DNA of 64,000 bases from Paenalkalicoccus suaedae (GCF_006965545.2 NZ_CP041372.2:248001-312000), one strand, 5' to 3'. Shown: positions 52,734 to 60,996, counted from the stretch's first letter. Notes: generated by a model not told the origin, from the letters alone. Translations and numbers: made by a program.

Positions 52734-53252
52734 TTGGCAGAAGAACAACAGAAAAAAGGCTCGTGGCTCATGCCAATCATTTTGGCAGTAGGGGTGGCCT
52801 TACTCGTTCGGACATTTTTCTTTGCACCATATGTCGTCGAAGGAGCATCCATGCAGCCATCGTTATTTGACCGCGACCGCATCTTAGTAAATAAAACAAC
52901 GACTTGGCTCGGTGAATTCGAGCGAGGAGACATAGTCATTATTCAAGACGAATCGAATCGCCATTACGTAAAGCGTGTCATTGCGATGCCTGGTGAAACA
53001 CTTGAAATGCAGAATGGCACGCTCATGATTGACGGGCAAAGCTACACAGAGCCTTACCTTGATGAGATGCTTCAATACTCTGAGACTATAGAAGAGACAG
53101 TTGTACCAGACGGCGAGTTTTATGTCATGGGAGACAATCGTGGCAATAGCCTAGACAGCCGTAATCAATTAGGTACAATCGATGAGGACGACATCGTCGG
53201 CAAATCCGTCTTTGTATTCTTCCCCTTTTCAAATGTTCAATTAACAAATTAA
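52734..53252 (+). CDS. lepB: Type I signal peptidase
   Basis: 172-aa membrane protease that removes signal peptides outside the cell. One N-terminal helix (LMPIILAVGVALLVRTFFF), catalytic Ser in GASMQPSL (about 39), catalytic Lys in HYVKRVIAMPGE (about 79), and box E GDNRGNSLDSR (about 138-148). Single-helix Sip-type of Gram-positives. TTG 52734 is preferred, as AAGGGGG (52718-52724) is nine bases upstream; ATG 52728 is only three bases from it. Confidence 0.9.
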   Translation: MAEEQQKKGSWLMPIILAVGVALLVRTFFFAPYVVEGASMQPSLFDRDRILVNKTTTWLGEFERGDIVIIQDESNRHYVKRVIAMPGETLEMQNGTLMIDGQSYTEPYLDEMLQYSETIEETVVPDGEFYVMGDNRGNSLDSRNQLGTIDEDDIVGKSVFVFFPFSNVQLTN

Positions 53253-53267
53253 TGATTTTCAACACAA

Positions 53268-53303
53268 GCTACCGAGATGTATTCGGTGGCTTTTTTGTTT
53301 TTT
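53268..53303 (+). terminator. Terminator after signal peptidase gene
   Basis: AAGCTACCGA (53268-53277) pairs with TTCGGTGGCTT (53284-53294), followed by TTTTG. Confidence 0.88.
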
Positions 53304-53430
53304 AGAAACCACGGTGACGAAAGTCTACATGTGGAGATTTTAGAAGGCTTGCATGTGATTAATTTAAATGAATTTCTTCTTTTGTGTAACGTTAATGGCT
53401 CGTAGCAGACGAAGGTCTTAATGACGTAGA

Positions 53431-53460
53431 GGAACATAACTTTGACATGCGGAACATAAC
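53431..53460 (-). repeat. Two-motif remnant of the CATAA array
   Basis: GGAACATAAC at 53431 and again at 53451, 20 bp apart, same sequence as the 47431 array. Lies in the gap before ybaK; the rest of that 300-bp gap shows nothing else. Confidence 0.6.
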
Positions 53461-53552
53461 CCTAACCAACTCCCTTCCCCCACATTCCCTTGTTTTCCTA
53501 AACATGAATCGGACCGGTTTTCCTCACACTAAGAGGGAAGGTAGGTGAGAGG

Positions 53553-53984
53553 ATGTTGGTGGTGACGGATTTAACGAAGCGTAGAAAGGAAAAACGATGG
53601 ACATATCAACGACGCGTGCTCCGAGCGGTATCTTTAGAGCAACTCAGGCGTGACGTCGTAACCCGATTTTTTGCACACGTTGACATGCTCGAGGACCGCA
53701 AAGAATGGCGACTGCTCGACGCCTGCATGGACATAGGCGTAGACGCATACCTGTTAGGCGCCGAATACGCACGGTTTGGTTATTACGGCGAGAAAGAATT
53801 TTTCGTCTTACAGCGCTGTGCCTCAGACGTCCAGCTGTTCATCGACGACGTCGTCAACCAGTGCGAGCTATGCTATGCCGAAGACATTGCGACAAAAGAC
53901 CTCGCCACCGCGTTCATTTATGACTGGTGGCGTCAAGGTTTCACTGAAGGCAAAAAATGCTTCACCCTCCATCGGAATAAATAG
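53553..53984 (+). CDS. ybaK: YbaK (DUF2521) protein
   Basis: 143-aa protein matching the DUF2521 pattern (LLDACMDIGVDAYLLGAEYARFGYYGEKEFFVLQRC) and located, as in Bacillus subtilis, immediately before cwlD. Function unknown. ATG 53553 follows a GGTGAGAGG site. Confidence 0.85.
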   Translation: MLVVTDLTKRRKEKRWTYQRRVLRAVSLEQLRRDVVTRFFAHVDMLEDRKEWRLLDACMDIGVDAYLLGAEYARFGYYGEKEFFVLQRCASDVQLFIDDVVNQCELCYAEDIATKDLATAFIYDWWRQGFTEGKKCFTLHRNK

Positions 53985-54025
53985 TGCCAAGCCCCCCTAT
54001 ATATAGAAGGACAGGGGGGACGCCG

Positions 54026-54745
54026 ATGAAACGCATCATATACGCAAGCCTCGCGCTAATTGTACTCATCGTGCTTTACATGCTTTTTATGCGAGAAGAA
54101 ATAAGCAACGACAACGAATCTGTAGGTTTTACCTTACCTCTTTCTGGAATGGTGATTGTGTTGGATCCTGGACACGGTGGCGTCGATGGAGGCGCCGTCT
54201 CCAAATCCGGTTTAGTGGAAAGTGAGGTTACACTAAATATAAGTCTTCTTCTACGCGATTTCCTCCAAGAAGCTGGAGCAGTTGTACTGATGACTAGAGA
54301 AGCAAATAATGACTTAGCAACAGACGCAGGCTCTATACGTGGGCGTAAAACAGAGGATCTGACGAAGCGAGCGGCATTTATTAAAGCGGCAGACGCGGAT
54401 TTATTAGTTAGCGTCCATGCAAACGCCATTGCCGAGGCACAGTGGCGCGGTGCACAAACGTTTTATCATTTGCAGGTAGAGGAGTCGGAGGTGCTTGCTA
54501 AGTCCATTCAAGCATCTCTTGTTTATCAGTTGGAAAACACGGCTAGAGAAGCAAAGCCAATTCATCATGTCTACGTGCTCAAGCACTCGGCCATACCGTC
54601 CGCGCTCGTCGAAGTGGGATTCTTATCGAATCCAGAGGAGGCGGCGGAGCTTGGCACCGCCGACTACCAGCAGAAAGTTGCCGCGTCGATCTATGAGGGC
54701 ATCATGACATATCGAATGATAGAAGCACGAAAAACAGACGGTTAG
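54026..54745 (+). CDS. cwlD: Germination-related N-acetylmuramoyl-L-alanine amidase CwlD
   Basis: 239-aa Amidase_3 enzyme with an N-terminal membrane helix (ASLALIVLIVLYMLFM). Zinc and catalytic motifs: LDPGHGGVDGG (His, about 52), VESEVTLN (Glu), VSVHANA (His, about 128) and VEVGFLSNPEEAA (Glu, near the end). CwlD removes peptide side chains so that muramic delta-lactam can be made in the spore cortex, together with PdaA. The frame extends to 53984, but ATG 54026 follows AGGGGGG. Confidence 0.95.
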   Translation: MKRIIYASLALIVLIVLYMLFMREEISNDNESVGFTLPLSGMVIVLDPGHGGVDGGAVSKSGLVESEVTLNISLLLRDFLQEAGAVVLMTREANNDLATDAGSIRGRKTEDLTKRAAFIKAADADLLVSVHANAIAEAQWRGAQTFYHLQVEESEVLAKSIQASLVYQLENTAREAKPIHHVYVLKHSAIPSALVEVGFLSNPEEAAELGTADYQQKVAASIYEGIMTYRMIEARKTDG

Positions 54746-54847
54746 CCATCATCCTAATTAAGGCAATACGGTTCGAAGAACGCTTACATCTATGCTATAA
54801 TGGACAGCGTAAAAGAATCGTATTCAGTTGCAAAGGATGGTGTTTGT

Positions 54848-55897
54848 GTGATTACGGAAGAGCAGGTACTAAAAGCGTTAGAGGATGTACAAGATCCTCA
54901 TTTGCATACATCACTGATCGAGCTTGGATCAGTAAAGGAAGTAAAAATTAAGAATGGTCTCGTAAGCCTAAAGCTTGCGATTGCACAGCCAGGAACGGCC
55001 GAGCAAATGCAACTTCAGCAGGAGATCGTATCCGTATTAAAAACGGCAGGAGCGGACTCTGTAGGACTTCGTTTTGAACAGCTACCTGACGACGTTGTTG
55101 CGAAGTTTGGCGGCGAAGAAGAGGAAGAGAGTCGTTCTCTATTAGATCGTGGCGATAAAACAACCTTTATTTCTGTCACAAGTGGTAAGGGTGGCGTAGG
55201 GAAATCGACGGTGTCGGTAAACCTCGCTGTCTCCCTCGCGCGTCAGGGCAAGAAGGTCGGGATCATCGACGCAGATATCTACGGGTTTAGTGTGCCAGAT
55301 ATGATGGGAATCGATACGCGTCCACGTGTGGAAGGCGAGCGAATCTTCCCTGTAGAGCGTTTTGGCGTTCAGGTTATTTCGATGGGCTTCTTTGTCGAGG
55401 ATAACTCGCCGATTATTTGGCGTGGTCCGATGCTCGGTAAGATGCTGACAAATTTCTTTAACGAAGTAGAGTGGGATGACCTCGACTATCTCATTCTTGA
55501 TTTACCACCGGGAACGGGCGATGTTGCGTTAGACATTCACTCCATGCTCCCTCAGTCGAAGGAGATCATCGTCACAACACCACACGCGACAGCCGCGTTC
55601 GTCGCAGCACGTGCCGGTGCTATGGCAATTAAAACACAGCACGAGATCTTAGGTGTGGTCGAAAATATGGCGTACTTCGAAAGCAAGACGACAGGCGAAA
55701 AGGAATATGTCTTTGGTAAAGGTGGCGGCCAAAAGCTTGCCGAAGAACTAAAGTCGGAAGTCCTTGCTCAAGTACCACTAGGTCAGCCAGTCATTGACGA
55801 AGACGATTTCGCTCCATCTATCTATGCAGAGGACCACCAAATCGGTAAAATCTACACAGAGATGGCGCAGGAAGTTATTAAGCGCACAACAGAATAA
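54848..55897 (+). CDS. salA: Mrp/NBP35-family P-loop ATPase (SalA/ApbC)
   Basis: 349-aa protein: N-terminal MIP18/DUF59 domain (about 1-85) and a ParA/Mrp ATPase domain with SGKGGVGKSTVSVNL (deviant Walker A, about 118), DADIYGFSVPDMMG and the LDLPPGTGDV switch. Family members carry Fe-S clusters; in Bacillus subtilis SalA also represses scoC. GTG 54848 is chosen because AAAGGA is nine bases upstream. The apparent ATG at 54800 is part of a TATAAT -10 box (54795-54800). Confidence 0.93.
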   Translation: MITEEQVLKALEDVQDPHLHTSLIELGSVKEVKIKNGLVSLKLAIAQPGTAEQMQLQQEIVSVLKTAGADSVGLRFEQLPDDVVAKFGGEEEEESRSLLDRGDKTTFISVTSGKGGVGKSTVSVNLAVSLARQGKKVGIIDADIYGFSVPDMMGIDTRPRVEGERIFPVERFGVQVISMGFFVEDNSPIIWRGPMLGKMLTNFFNEVEWDDLDYLILDLPPGTGDVALDIHSMLPQSKEIIVTTPHATAAFVAARAGAMAIKTQHEILGVVENMAYFESKTTGEKEYVFGKGGGQKLAEELKSEVLAQVPLGQPVIDEDDFAPSIYAEDHQIGKIYTEMAQEVIKRTTE

Positions 55898-55903
55898 GCA
55901 CCT

Positions 55904-55937
55904 TAACCCCTCTCGCCGCTGGCGAGAGGGGTTTGTT
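55904..55937 (+). terminator. Terminator after salA
   Basis: ACCCCTCTCGCC (55905-55916) pairs with GGCGAGAGGGGT (55920-55931), then TTGTTT. Confidence 0.88.
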
Positions 55938-56039
55938 TACTTTGTCTAAGGGCTTTAATGGAGAAGTTAAACAATTTGGGACAATCGACGAAAGGTGACG
56001 CGCAATCACGCATTCGCAAGCTCTTGGAACTCCCTAAAT

Positions 56040-56756
56040 TTATCCACCAATATCCATGCCCATTCCGCTATCTTCTTCAGGAGAAGTACCACTTTCCCCG
56101 GTGCCACCGCCTTGACTACTTTCATCGCTTAGACCGTTATCGCCGCTACTGCCTCCACTGTCTCCACCGCCTCCACTGCCTCCACCATCATTACCCTGAC
56201 CAGACTGCTCTGGTACAAGCTGCTTTTTAGCGATTTCCTCTAAGATAGACGATACGCGAGCCATAAATAGAGGGCTTTCCATCGCCTCTCCTACGATCAC
56301 TTGAATTTGCTGTCTGTAAGGGGGAGTAGCTAAGAGGGACATATAATTTTGCTCCATTTGGGGATCCATAAGGATGTTTTCCATCATTTGCTGGTATTCA
56401 GGATCTTTCATAAGACCTTTTAATAATTGCTCATTCTCATCTTTAATCTGAGTTGCAAACGTTTTGGCAAACTCCGGATCCTTCATTACCTCGGACCAAT
56501 ACTCTTTGCCCTCCTCCGAGGCGAGGGTTTTTTGAACGGTCTGCGCAACAAAAGCATCGTCCATGACAAGTGTTTCTCTCATACTATCTTCAGAAAGGAC
56601 TTCCTGAAGCGCTTTTTTACCATCTTCGGTGTGAAGCATATCGACCATCATTTTTTTTGTTTCTTCGTAGTCAGGAGAAGAAGATTTTTCCTCCATAGCA
56701 GCACAACCAGTTAACAGGACAACGATACAACAGGCAATCCATACTTTTCGCATCAA
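56040..56756 (-). CDS. gerD: Spore germination lipoprotein GerD
   Basis: 238-aa lipoprotein with lipobox VVLLTGCAAM, an all-helical GerD core (about 30-180) and a long Gly/Ser/Asp/Glu-rich C-terminal tail (about 188-238). GerD clusters nutrient germinant receptors in the spore inner membrane. Position between salA and kbaA, opposite strand, is the Bacillus order. Confidence 0.93.
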   Translation of the reverse strand: MMRKVWIACCIVVLLTGCAAMEEKSSSPDYEETKKMMVDMLHTEDGKKALQEVLSEDSMRETLVMDDAFVAQTVQKTLASEEGKEYWSEVMKDPEFAKTFATQIKDENEQLLKGLMKDPEYQQMMENILMDPQMEQNYMSLLATPPYRQQIQVIVGEAMESPLFMARVSSILEEIAKKQLVPEQSGQGNDGGGSGGGGDSGGSSGDNGLSDESSQGGGTGESGTSPEEDSGMGMDIGG

Positions 56757-56916
56757 ACTGGCCCTCCGATTCTTTCTTTTAGTTATAGTTTGCTTAAAGG
56801 GCCACCATTATATGCGAAAAGGTGAACAATGCGTGAAAACGGTTGAAAGGTCTAGCTCGTTGAAAGGACGTTTGGTACAATGTACGGTGGACACATATGC
56901 AATAGGGGGAAAGCCT

Positions 56917-57612
56917 GTGAATTCACGTAAAGTAGTGTTTTTATTCAACTCGACGCTGTTAATTGGGACTGGCTTCGGGTTTTTAATGGGATTTGTTCTG
57001 GATTTCCAGACACATATTAATGATATAGCGAACTTTAGCTTTGGTGGCCTATTTACGATTGCCATCACAGCGGCTATTTGGACCGTTATCGCACAGATGG
57101 GATTCTTTGCGTATTTAACGATCCACCGCTTCGGCCTCGGTATTTTTAAATCCACAAGCCTGTGGAACAAGGTGCAACTCGTCATCATCGCGTTTGCGCT
57201 TTTCGATTTAATGTTTTTCCGCCATTACTTCTTCGCAGAAGAGGGCGAGCTCGTCTATGGCTATGCGATTATGCCACTTTTACTACTCGGTTACGCGCTT
57301 ATCGTCGCGTACATTAAGGTAAGAGAGACAGATCGATCAGCGTTTATTCCAACGATCTTTTTCATGGTCGTCGTGACTTCGATCGAATGGATTCCTGCTC
57401 TCCGCGAAAATGATATGACATTCCTGCTTAACGCAATTGTTGCGTTACTTGTAGCCAACACGTGGCAGATTCTCGTCCTACATCGATTACACAGACAGCC
57501 TAATGGCAAACAGCCAAACGTGGCAGCTGTGCAACAGAGAGAAGAGAAAGAACTTCAGGAAAGAAAGCAAGAAGCATCTGCTAAAAAGAAGAAGAAGCGC
57601 CGTAAAAAATAG
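56917..57612 (+). CDS. kbaA: KinB signalling activator KbaA
   Basis: 231-aa membrane protein with about six helices and a Lys/Arg/Gln-rich cytoplasmic tail (about 190-231). KbaA acts on the KinB branch of the sporulation phosphorelay. GTG 56917 is chosen: AGGGGG lies seven bases upstream, while the frame from 56812 has no site. The basic tail is longer than in Bacillus subtilis KbaA (198 aa). Confidence 0.9.
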   Translation: MNSRKVVFLFNSTLLIGTGFGFLMGFVLDFQTHINDIANFSFGGLFTIAITAAIWTVIAQMGFFAYLTIHRFGLGIFKSTSLWNKVQLVIIAFALFDLMFFRHYFFAEEGELVYGYAIMPLLLLGYALIVAYIKVRETDRSAFIPTIFFMVVVTSIEWIPALRENDMTFLLNAIVALLVANTWQILVLHRLHRQPNGKQPNVAAVQQREEKELQERKQEASAKKKKKRRKK

Positions 57613-57626
57613 GTCGCAACCAAAAG

Positions 57627-57662
57627 AAGCCTCCGATACAACGATCAGAGGCTTCTTCTCTT
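57627..57662. terminator. Terminator between kbaA and pdaB
   Basis: AAGAAGCCTC (57625-57634) pairs with GAGGCTTCTT (57648-57657), T-rich on the right and A-containing on the left; shared by the convergent genes. Confidence 0.8.
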
Positions 57663-58423
57663 TACATTGCTTCGTCTAAATCCACGTCGGCGCCTGACAC
57701 GAGTCGAGAAATAGAAACGAAATGATAGCCCTGCTCGCGAAGACGTTGTAACACGATTGGCATGGCTTCTGCGGTTTCTGTCGCAGAATCGGAGGCATGA
57801 AAGTGTAAAATATCGCCGTTTTGAATGTTGGTTGTGGCTGTTTCAACGATCGCCTCCACGCCTGGTTGCTGCCAGTCGTTTGTCTGGACGCTCCAGTGGA
57901 TAACCTGATAGCCCAAATCCTGAGCGACGCCTAGCACACGGTCGTCGAAGCTCCCGTTAGGCGGTCGGATCAGAGTAGGCTCCTCTTCGGTGAGCTCCGT
58001 TAGCACGCGGTGGGCAGTGAGCATGTCTTTTTTAATATCCTCAAGCTCCCAGGTTGTATAATGCTCGTGTTTGTACCCGTGGCTACCGATTTCGTAACCG
58101 GCGTCGACGATTTTTTGCACGAGCTCAGGATGGCGCTCGGCCCACGCAGCCGAGAGAAAGAATGTCGCCATATCAATCTTTTCGGCCTCAAGTGCTGCGA
58201 GGATTGGCTCGAGCTCTTGATCGCCCCAGCTAATATCAAACGTGAGGGCGAGCTCGGGCTTTTCGGCTTCAACCCGATGTAATGCGGCTGGCTTGTCCTG
58301 GTCAGAAAAAACGGGGAGACTCGGCGCCTCCATGTAGACGATCCCGGCGGTAAAAAACGCTGCTAACACAAAAAAGCCAAGGCGCTTCCAGTTGCTTGCA
58401 TTTATCACCCAAAATAGATTCAT
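57662..58423 (-). CDS. pdaB: Polysaccharide deacetylase PdaB
   Basis: 253-aa sporulation deacetylase: N-terminal membrane helix (about 13-32), then a CE4/NodB domain with TFDISWG (motif 1), SHGYKHEHY (metal His pair), RPPNGSFD and ILHFHASD. PdaB is needed for keeping the cortex in late sporulation. Location after kbaA is conserved. ATG 58423 has a GAGGGG upstream. Confidence 0.93.
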   Translation of the reverse strand: MNLFWVINASNWKRLGFFVLAAFFTAGIVYMEAPSLPVFSDQDKPAALHRVEAEKPELALTFDISWGDQELEPILAALEAEKIDMATFFLSAAWAERHPELVQKIVDAGYEIGSHGYKHEHYTTWELEDIKKDMLTAHRVLTELTEEEPTLIRPPNGSFDDRVLGVAQDLGYQVIHWSVQTNDWQQPGVEAIVETATTNIQNGDILHFHASDSATETAEAMPIVLQRLREQGYHFVSISRLVSGADVDLDEAM

Positions 58424-58546
58424 GTTTTGACCCCTCTCAACGAGACATATAGTCGATTTCTATGCGCCTTAGAGGGCTTGTATACCAGTATTTTTTCGGC
58501 GAAAAAAAATAATGTAGAATTTTATCAAAAAAGTTGCGAGAAACGC

Positions 58547-58575
58547 TTGAAATTTGGTTTGAAAGATAGTAATAT
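58547..58575 (+). promoter_or_regulatory. Promoter of the 5S rRNA/tRNA cluster
   Basis: TTGAAA (58547-58552), a 17-bp spacer and TAATAT (58570-58575), 25 bases before the 5S gene. Spacing and AT-rich flanks fit a rRNA-type sigma-A promoter. Confidence 0.6.
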
Positions 58576-58599
58576 AACAAATGTTCCATTTGAGAGAGA

Positions 58600-58716
<117 letters not shown>

Positions 58717-58780
58717 ACTCTTGAGTGGAACGCATCTATATTTTTTCTACCCAATAAGTAAGTCATGAAGGTCTTATTAT

Positions 58781-58855
58781 TCCACAGTAGCTCAGTGGTA
58801 GAGCTATCGGCTGTTAACCGATCGGTCGTAGGTTCGAATCCTACCTGTGGAGCCA
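58781..58855 (+). tRNA. tRNA-Asn (GTT)
   Basis: 75 nt including CCA. Anticodon loop CTGTTAA; acceptor TCCACAG pairs with CTGTGGA; T loop GGTTCGAATCC. Confidence 0.97.
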
Positions 58856-58858
58856 TCT

Positions 58859-58934
58859 GCTTCCTTAGCTCAGCTGGTAGAGCGCATCCATGGTAAGGAT
58901 GAGGTCAGCGGTTCAAGCCCGCTAGGAAGCTCCA
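58859..58934 (+). tRNA. tRNA-Thr (GGT)
   Basis: 76 nt including CCA. Anticodon loop ATGGTAA; acceptor GCTTCCT pairs with AGGAAGC. Confidence 0.96.
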
Positions 58935-58963
58935 CAAATAGCTTCGCCAATTACTTTTATCCT

Positions 58964-59038
58964 GGCCCGTTGGTCAAGTGGTTAAGACACCGCCCTTTCA
59001 CGGCGGTAACACGGGTTCGAATCCCGTACGGGTCACCA
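58964..59038 (+). tRNA. tRNA-Glu (TTC)
   Basis: 75 nt including CCA. Anticodon stem CCGCC/GGCGG with loop CTTTCAC; acceptor GGCCCGT pairs with ACGGGTC. Confidence 0.97.
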
Positions 59039-59080
59039 ACATATTTTTATGTATAAAACTTCATTAGCATCACATACTAT

Positions 59081-59156
<76 letters not shown>

Positions 59157-59166
59157 TTTTATGTGT

Positions 59167-59241
59167 AGGGCTATAGCCAAGCGGTAAGGCATCGGATTTT
59201 GATTCCGTGACTCGCAGGTTCGAATCCTGCTAGCCCTGCCA
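59167..59241 (+). tRNA. tRNA-Gln (TTG)
   Basis: 75 nt including CCA. Anticodon loop TTTTGAT; acceptor AGGGCTA pairs with TAGCCCT (A:T first pair rather than the U:A seen in many Gln tRNAs). Confidence 0.96.
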
Positions 59242-59284
59242 TTTTTCTTTTTTTAAGAGAAATGGTGCTACACATTGATTGCAG

Positions 59285-59360
59285 GAGCCATTAGCTCAGT
59301 TGGTAGAGCATCTGACTTTTAATCAGAGGGTCGAAGGTTCGAGTCCTTCATGGCTCACCA
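59285..59360 (+). tRNA. tRNA-Lys (TTT)
   Basis: 76 nt including CCA. Anticodon stem TCTGA/TCAGA with loop CTTTTAA; acceptor GAGCCAT/ATGGCTC. Confidence 0.97.
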
Positions 59361-59411
59361 TTTTTTATCTTGCAACATACATACTTTGTACGACAAGCAG
59401 CAACAGCTTGC

Positions 59412-59487
59412 GGGGCCTTAGCTCAGCTGGGAGAGCGCCTGCTTTGCACGCAGGAGGTCAGCGGTTCGATCCCGCTAGGCTCCACCA
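59412..59487 (+). tRNA. tRNA-Ala (TGC)
   Basis: 76 nt including CCA. Anticodon stem CCTGC/GCAGG with loop TTTGCAC; acceptor GGGGCCT/AGGCTCC with the Ala-type G3:U70 pair. Confidence 0.97.
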
Positions 59488-59498
59488 AATACATAATA

Positions 59499-59533
59499 AG
59501 CACTTTAGACGAAGTCGTCTGGAGTGTTTTTTT
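59499..59533 (+). terminator. Terminator of the 5S/tRNA cluster
   Basis: CACTTTAGACG (59501-59511) pairs with CGTCTGGAGTG (59516-59526), followed by eight T. Confidence 0.92.
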
Positions 59534-59647
59534 TATGTTTTTAGAGTGACATGTTGGAGGTCAAGTGCAGGACCTCCGATCCTCCTACGCTCTCGGCTGG
59601 CGCTTTAATATTTAACTGCTTAAGATCGGACTAGTTTTAATAAGGGT

Positions 59648-59814
59648 GGGGAGTCAGCTCTGCGAACGCCCTTCGACATTAGCAGGGTCAGGGCCTGAGC
59701 CTACTCGTCGGACAGGAGTCGACTGTCGTCTCCTCCTAAACGCCCTTCTGCGTGGTCTCATGCCCTGCCTATTCCTGCTAATTGTCTCCGGGCATTCTCC
59801 GAGTCTGCCTCCTC
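59648..59814 (-). ncRNA. Structured 165-nt element, copy C
   Basis: 167 nt on the minus strand. GGAGGCAG with CTGACTCC; GAATGCCC with GGGCGTTC; GACAATTAGCAGG with CCTGCTAATGTC; GGGCATGAG with CTCAGGCCC; apical AGGAGGAGAC-GACA-GTCGACTCCT. A minus-strand AAAACTAGT tail start follows it (about 59627-59636). The 59488-60574 gap holds this element, the GTACAT array, a hairpin, element B with its modules, and the spo0E-like terminator. Confidence 0.75.
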
Positions 59815-59983
59815 TTTTTTAGGAAGAGATATGAAAGTTGAGACGCCAGCCTTCGCTCCGAAGGACCAGAGGGGAACAGTTCTCTCATTACAAAACTCTT
59901 TTATTCTTAATGATATTACCAGGCGAAAGGTCGTTGCCTAGCTTTTGGAGCACTCTGTAGTTTAGTAATGAATCTCGTTCGCA

Positions 59984-60105
59984 GTACATTTATCTTGTAT
60001 ATGGTACATAAACTTTTTATACGGTACATAAATCTCGCGTAGCGTACATTTAGTAGAGGAAGTAGCCCTTAAGGTACATTCATTTCGAATACGGTACATA
60101 AAAAT
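59984..60105 (+). repeat. Phased GTACAT array (20/20/20/30/20)
   Basis: GTACAT motifs at 59984, 60004, 60024, 60044, 60074 and 60094. Core sequence differs from the CATAA family but the spacing grammar is identical. Lies between structured elements C and B. Confidence 0.85.
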
Positions 60106-60149
60106 CTTAATTGCCAAAGAGCCACTTATCAAAACCATTATTTCAAACA

Positions 60150-60188
60150 AAATGAGAGCTTTCCCACAAAGAGGAAGGCTCTTTTCTT
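60150..60188. terminator. Isolated hairpin, terminator-like
   Basis: GAGAGCTTTCC (60152-60162) pairs with GGAAGGCTCTTTTC (60171-60184). No gene ends here; it precedes element B just as a terminator precedes element A. Confidence 0.55.
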
Positions 60189-60212
60189 ATGCTCTTTTAA
60201 ATCAAACAGAGA

Positions 60213-60377
60213 GGTGGCAGACCCGGAGGACATTCGGAGACAATCCATAGGGGAAAGAGGTCTTTGAGATCCCACAGGAGGCGTCTAGAGTGAGACGGCA
60301 GTCGAACTCTGCCGACGAGGAAGCTCAAAGACCGGCCCTATGGATGTCGTAGAGTGTCTGGAGGGCTGACAGCTCGG
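60213..60377 (+). ncRNA. Structured 165-nt element, copy B
   Basis: 165 nt on the plus strand. GAGGTGGCAG with CTGACAGCTC; GACATTC with GAGTGTC; GACAATCCATAGG with CCTATGGATGTC; GGTCTTTGAG with CTCAAAGACC (ten perfect pairs); apical AGAGTGAGAC-GGCA-GTCGAACTCT. Faces element C across the GTACAT array. Confidence 0.75.
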
Positions 60378-60384
60378 AGAGAAG

Positions 60385-60478
60385 ATTTAAAACGAGTTAG
60401 CACTTGATCATCCTAGCCCGAAGGGCTGCTCTTAAAACTAGTTGGTACTTAATCAACTCACCTCGGAGAGGTGATGCT
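60385..60478 (+). repeat. Tail modules of structured element B
   Basis: Two modules: TAAAACGAGTTAGCACTTGATCA-type then hairpin TAGCCC-GAA-GGGCTG (60408-60422), and TAAAACTAGTTGGTACTTAATCA-type then hairpin CACCTC-GGA-GAGGTG (60457-60472). The stems differ between modules but stay paired. Confidence 0.75.
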
Positions 60479-60485
60479 CGATCCA

Positions 60486-60520
60486 AACAAAAAAGCGAAG
60501 CCGCTTAAGGCTTCGCTCGA
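60486..60520 (-). terminator. Terminator of the Spo0E-like gene
   Basis: GCGAAGCC (60493-60500) pairs with GGCTTCGC (60507-60514); on the minus strand six T follow. Confidence 0.88.
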
Positions 60521-60574
60521 ATAGGTTCACTGTAGTGAATTAGATGTATAATTTATGGATGAATGTCCTCATGA

Positions 60575-60751
60575 TTATTTTTGAACCATGTGATTAAATT
60601 GATAAGCGTTCAATAATTTATCCAGTTTTGTGCTCAACTCGAGCATTTCCGCGGAAGTCCGCTGAAGCTCGCGTGAGAGGTGATTCATTTGGCTACGAAC
60701 CTTTTCAATTTCAGACAAAAGCTCTTCTTGACTTAATGAACATTTTATCAT
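60575..60751 (-). CDS. Spo0E-like aspartyl-phosphatase regulatory protein
   Basis: 58-aa protein matching the Spo0E-like pattern: IEKVRSQMNHLSRE then the diagnostic LSTKLDKLLNAYQ (family: S-Q-E-L-D), with Gln-Glu replaced by Thr-Lys. Such proteins dephosphorylate Spo0A-P or related response regulators; the substituted motif may change activity. GGAGG nine bases before ATG 60751 fixes the start within a longer frame. Located before sigW. Confidence 0.75.
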   Translation of the reverse strand: MIKCSLSQEELLSEIEKVRSQMNHLSRELQRTSAEMLELSTKLDKLLNAYQFNHMVQK

Positions 60752-60970
60752 GAGAATGAACCTCCCTTCTAATCTTTCCACATGTAGCACAATCATTTAA
60801 CACGTTATCGTGTAAAAGTGCTGACATCTAGAAGTTTTCTCTCTAATATGTCAATCTTAACACAGTCCTTATCCAAATTCTACCCAATTCTAATTAATTG
60901 TAAACTTGGATTTTTCTGAGTTTGTATGTTTTTCCCTAATTAAAATGGTAAAATAAAATGGGTAAAAAAA

Positions 60971-60996
60971 TGAAACCTTCATAGGTTACGGGCGTA
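60971..60996 (+). promoter_or_regulatory. SigW-dependent autoregulatory promoter
   Basis: TGAAAC at 60971-60976, a 16-bp spacer, CGTA at 60993-60996: exact match to the established SigW consensus, about 40 bp before the sigW start. Confidence 0.93.

Noticed and set aside
54800-54847. ATG 54800 as salA start
   Set aside because: It overlaps a TATAAT promoter hexamer and lacks a ribosome-binding site; GTG 54848 has AAAGGA at proper distance.
55958-56230. Plus-strand frame with Cys-His-Arg repeats antisense to gerD
   Set aside because: It is the reverse reading of the Gly/Ser-rich gerD tail; gerD is well supported.
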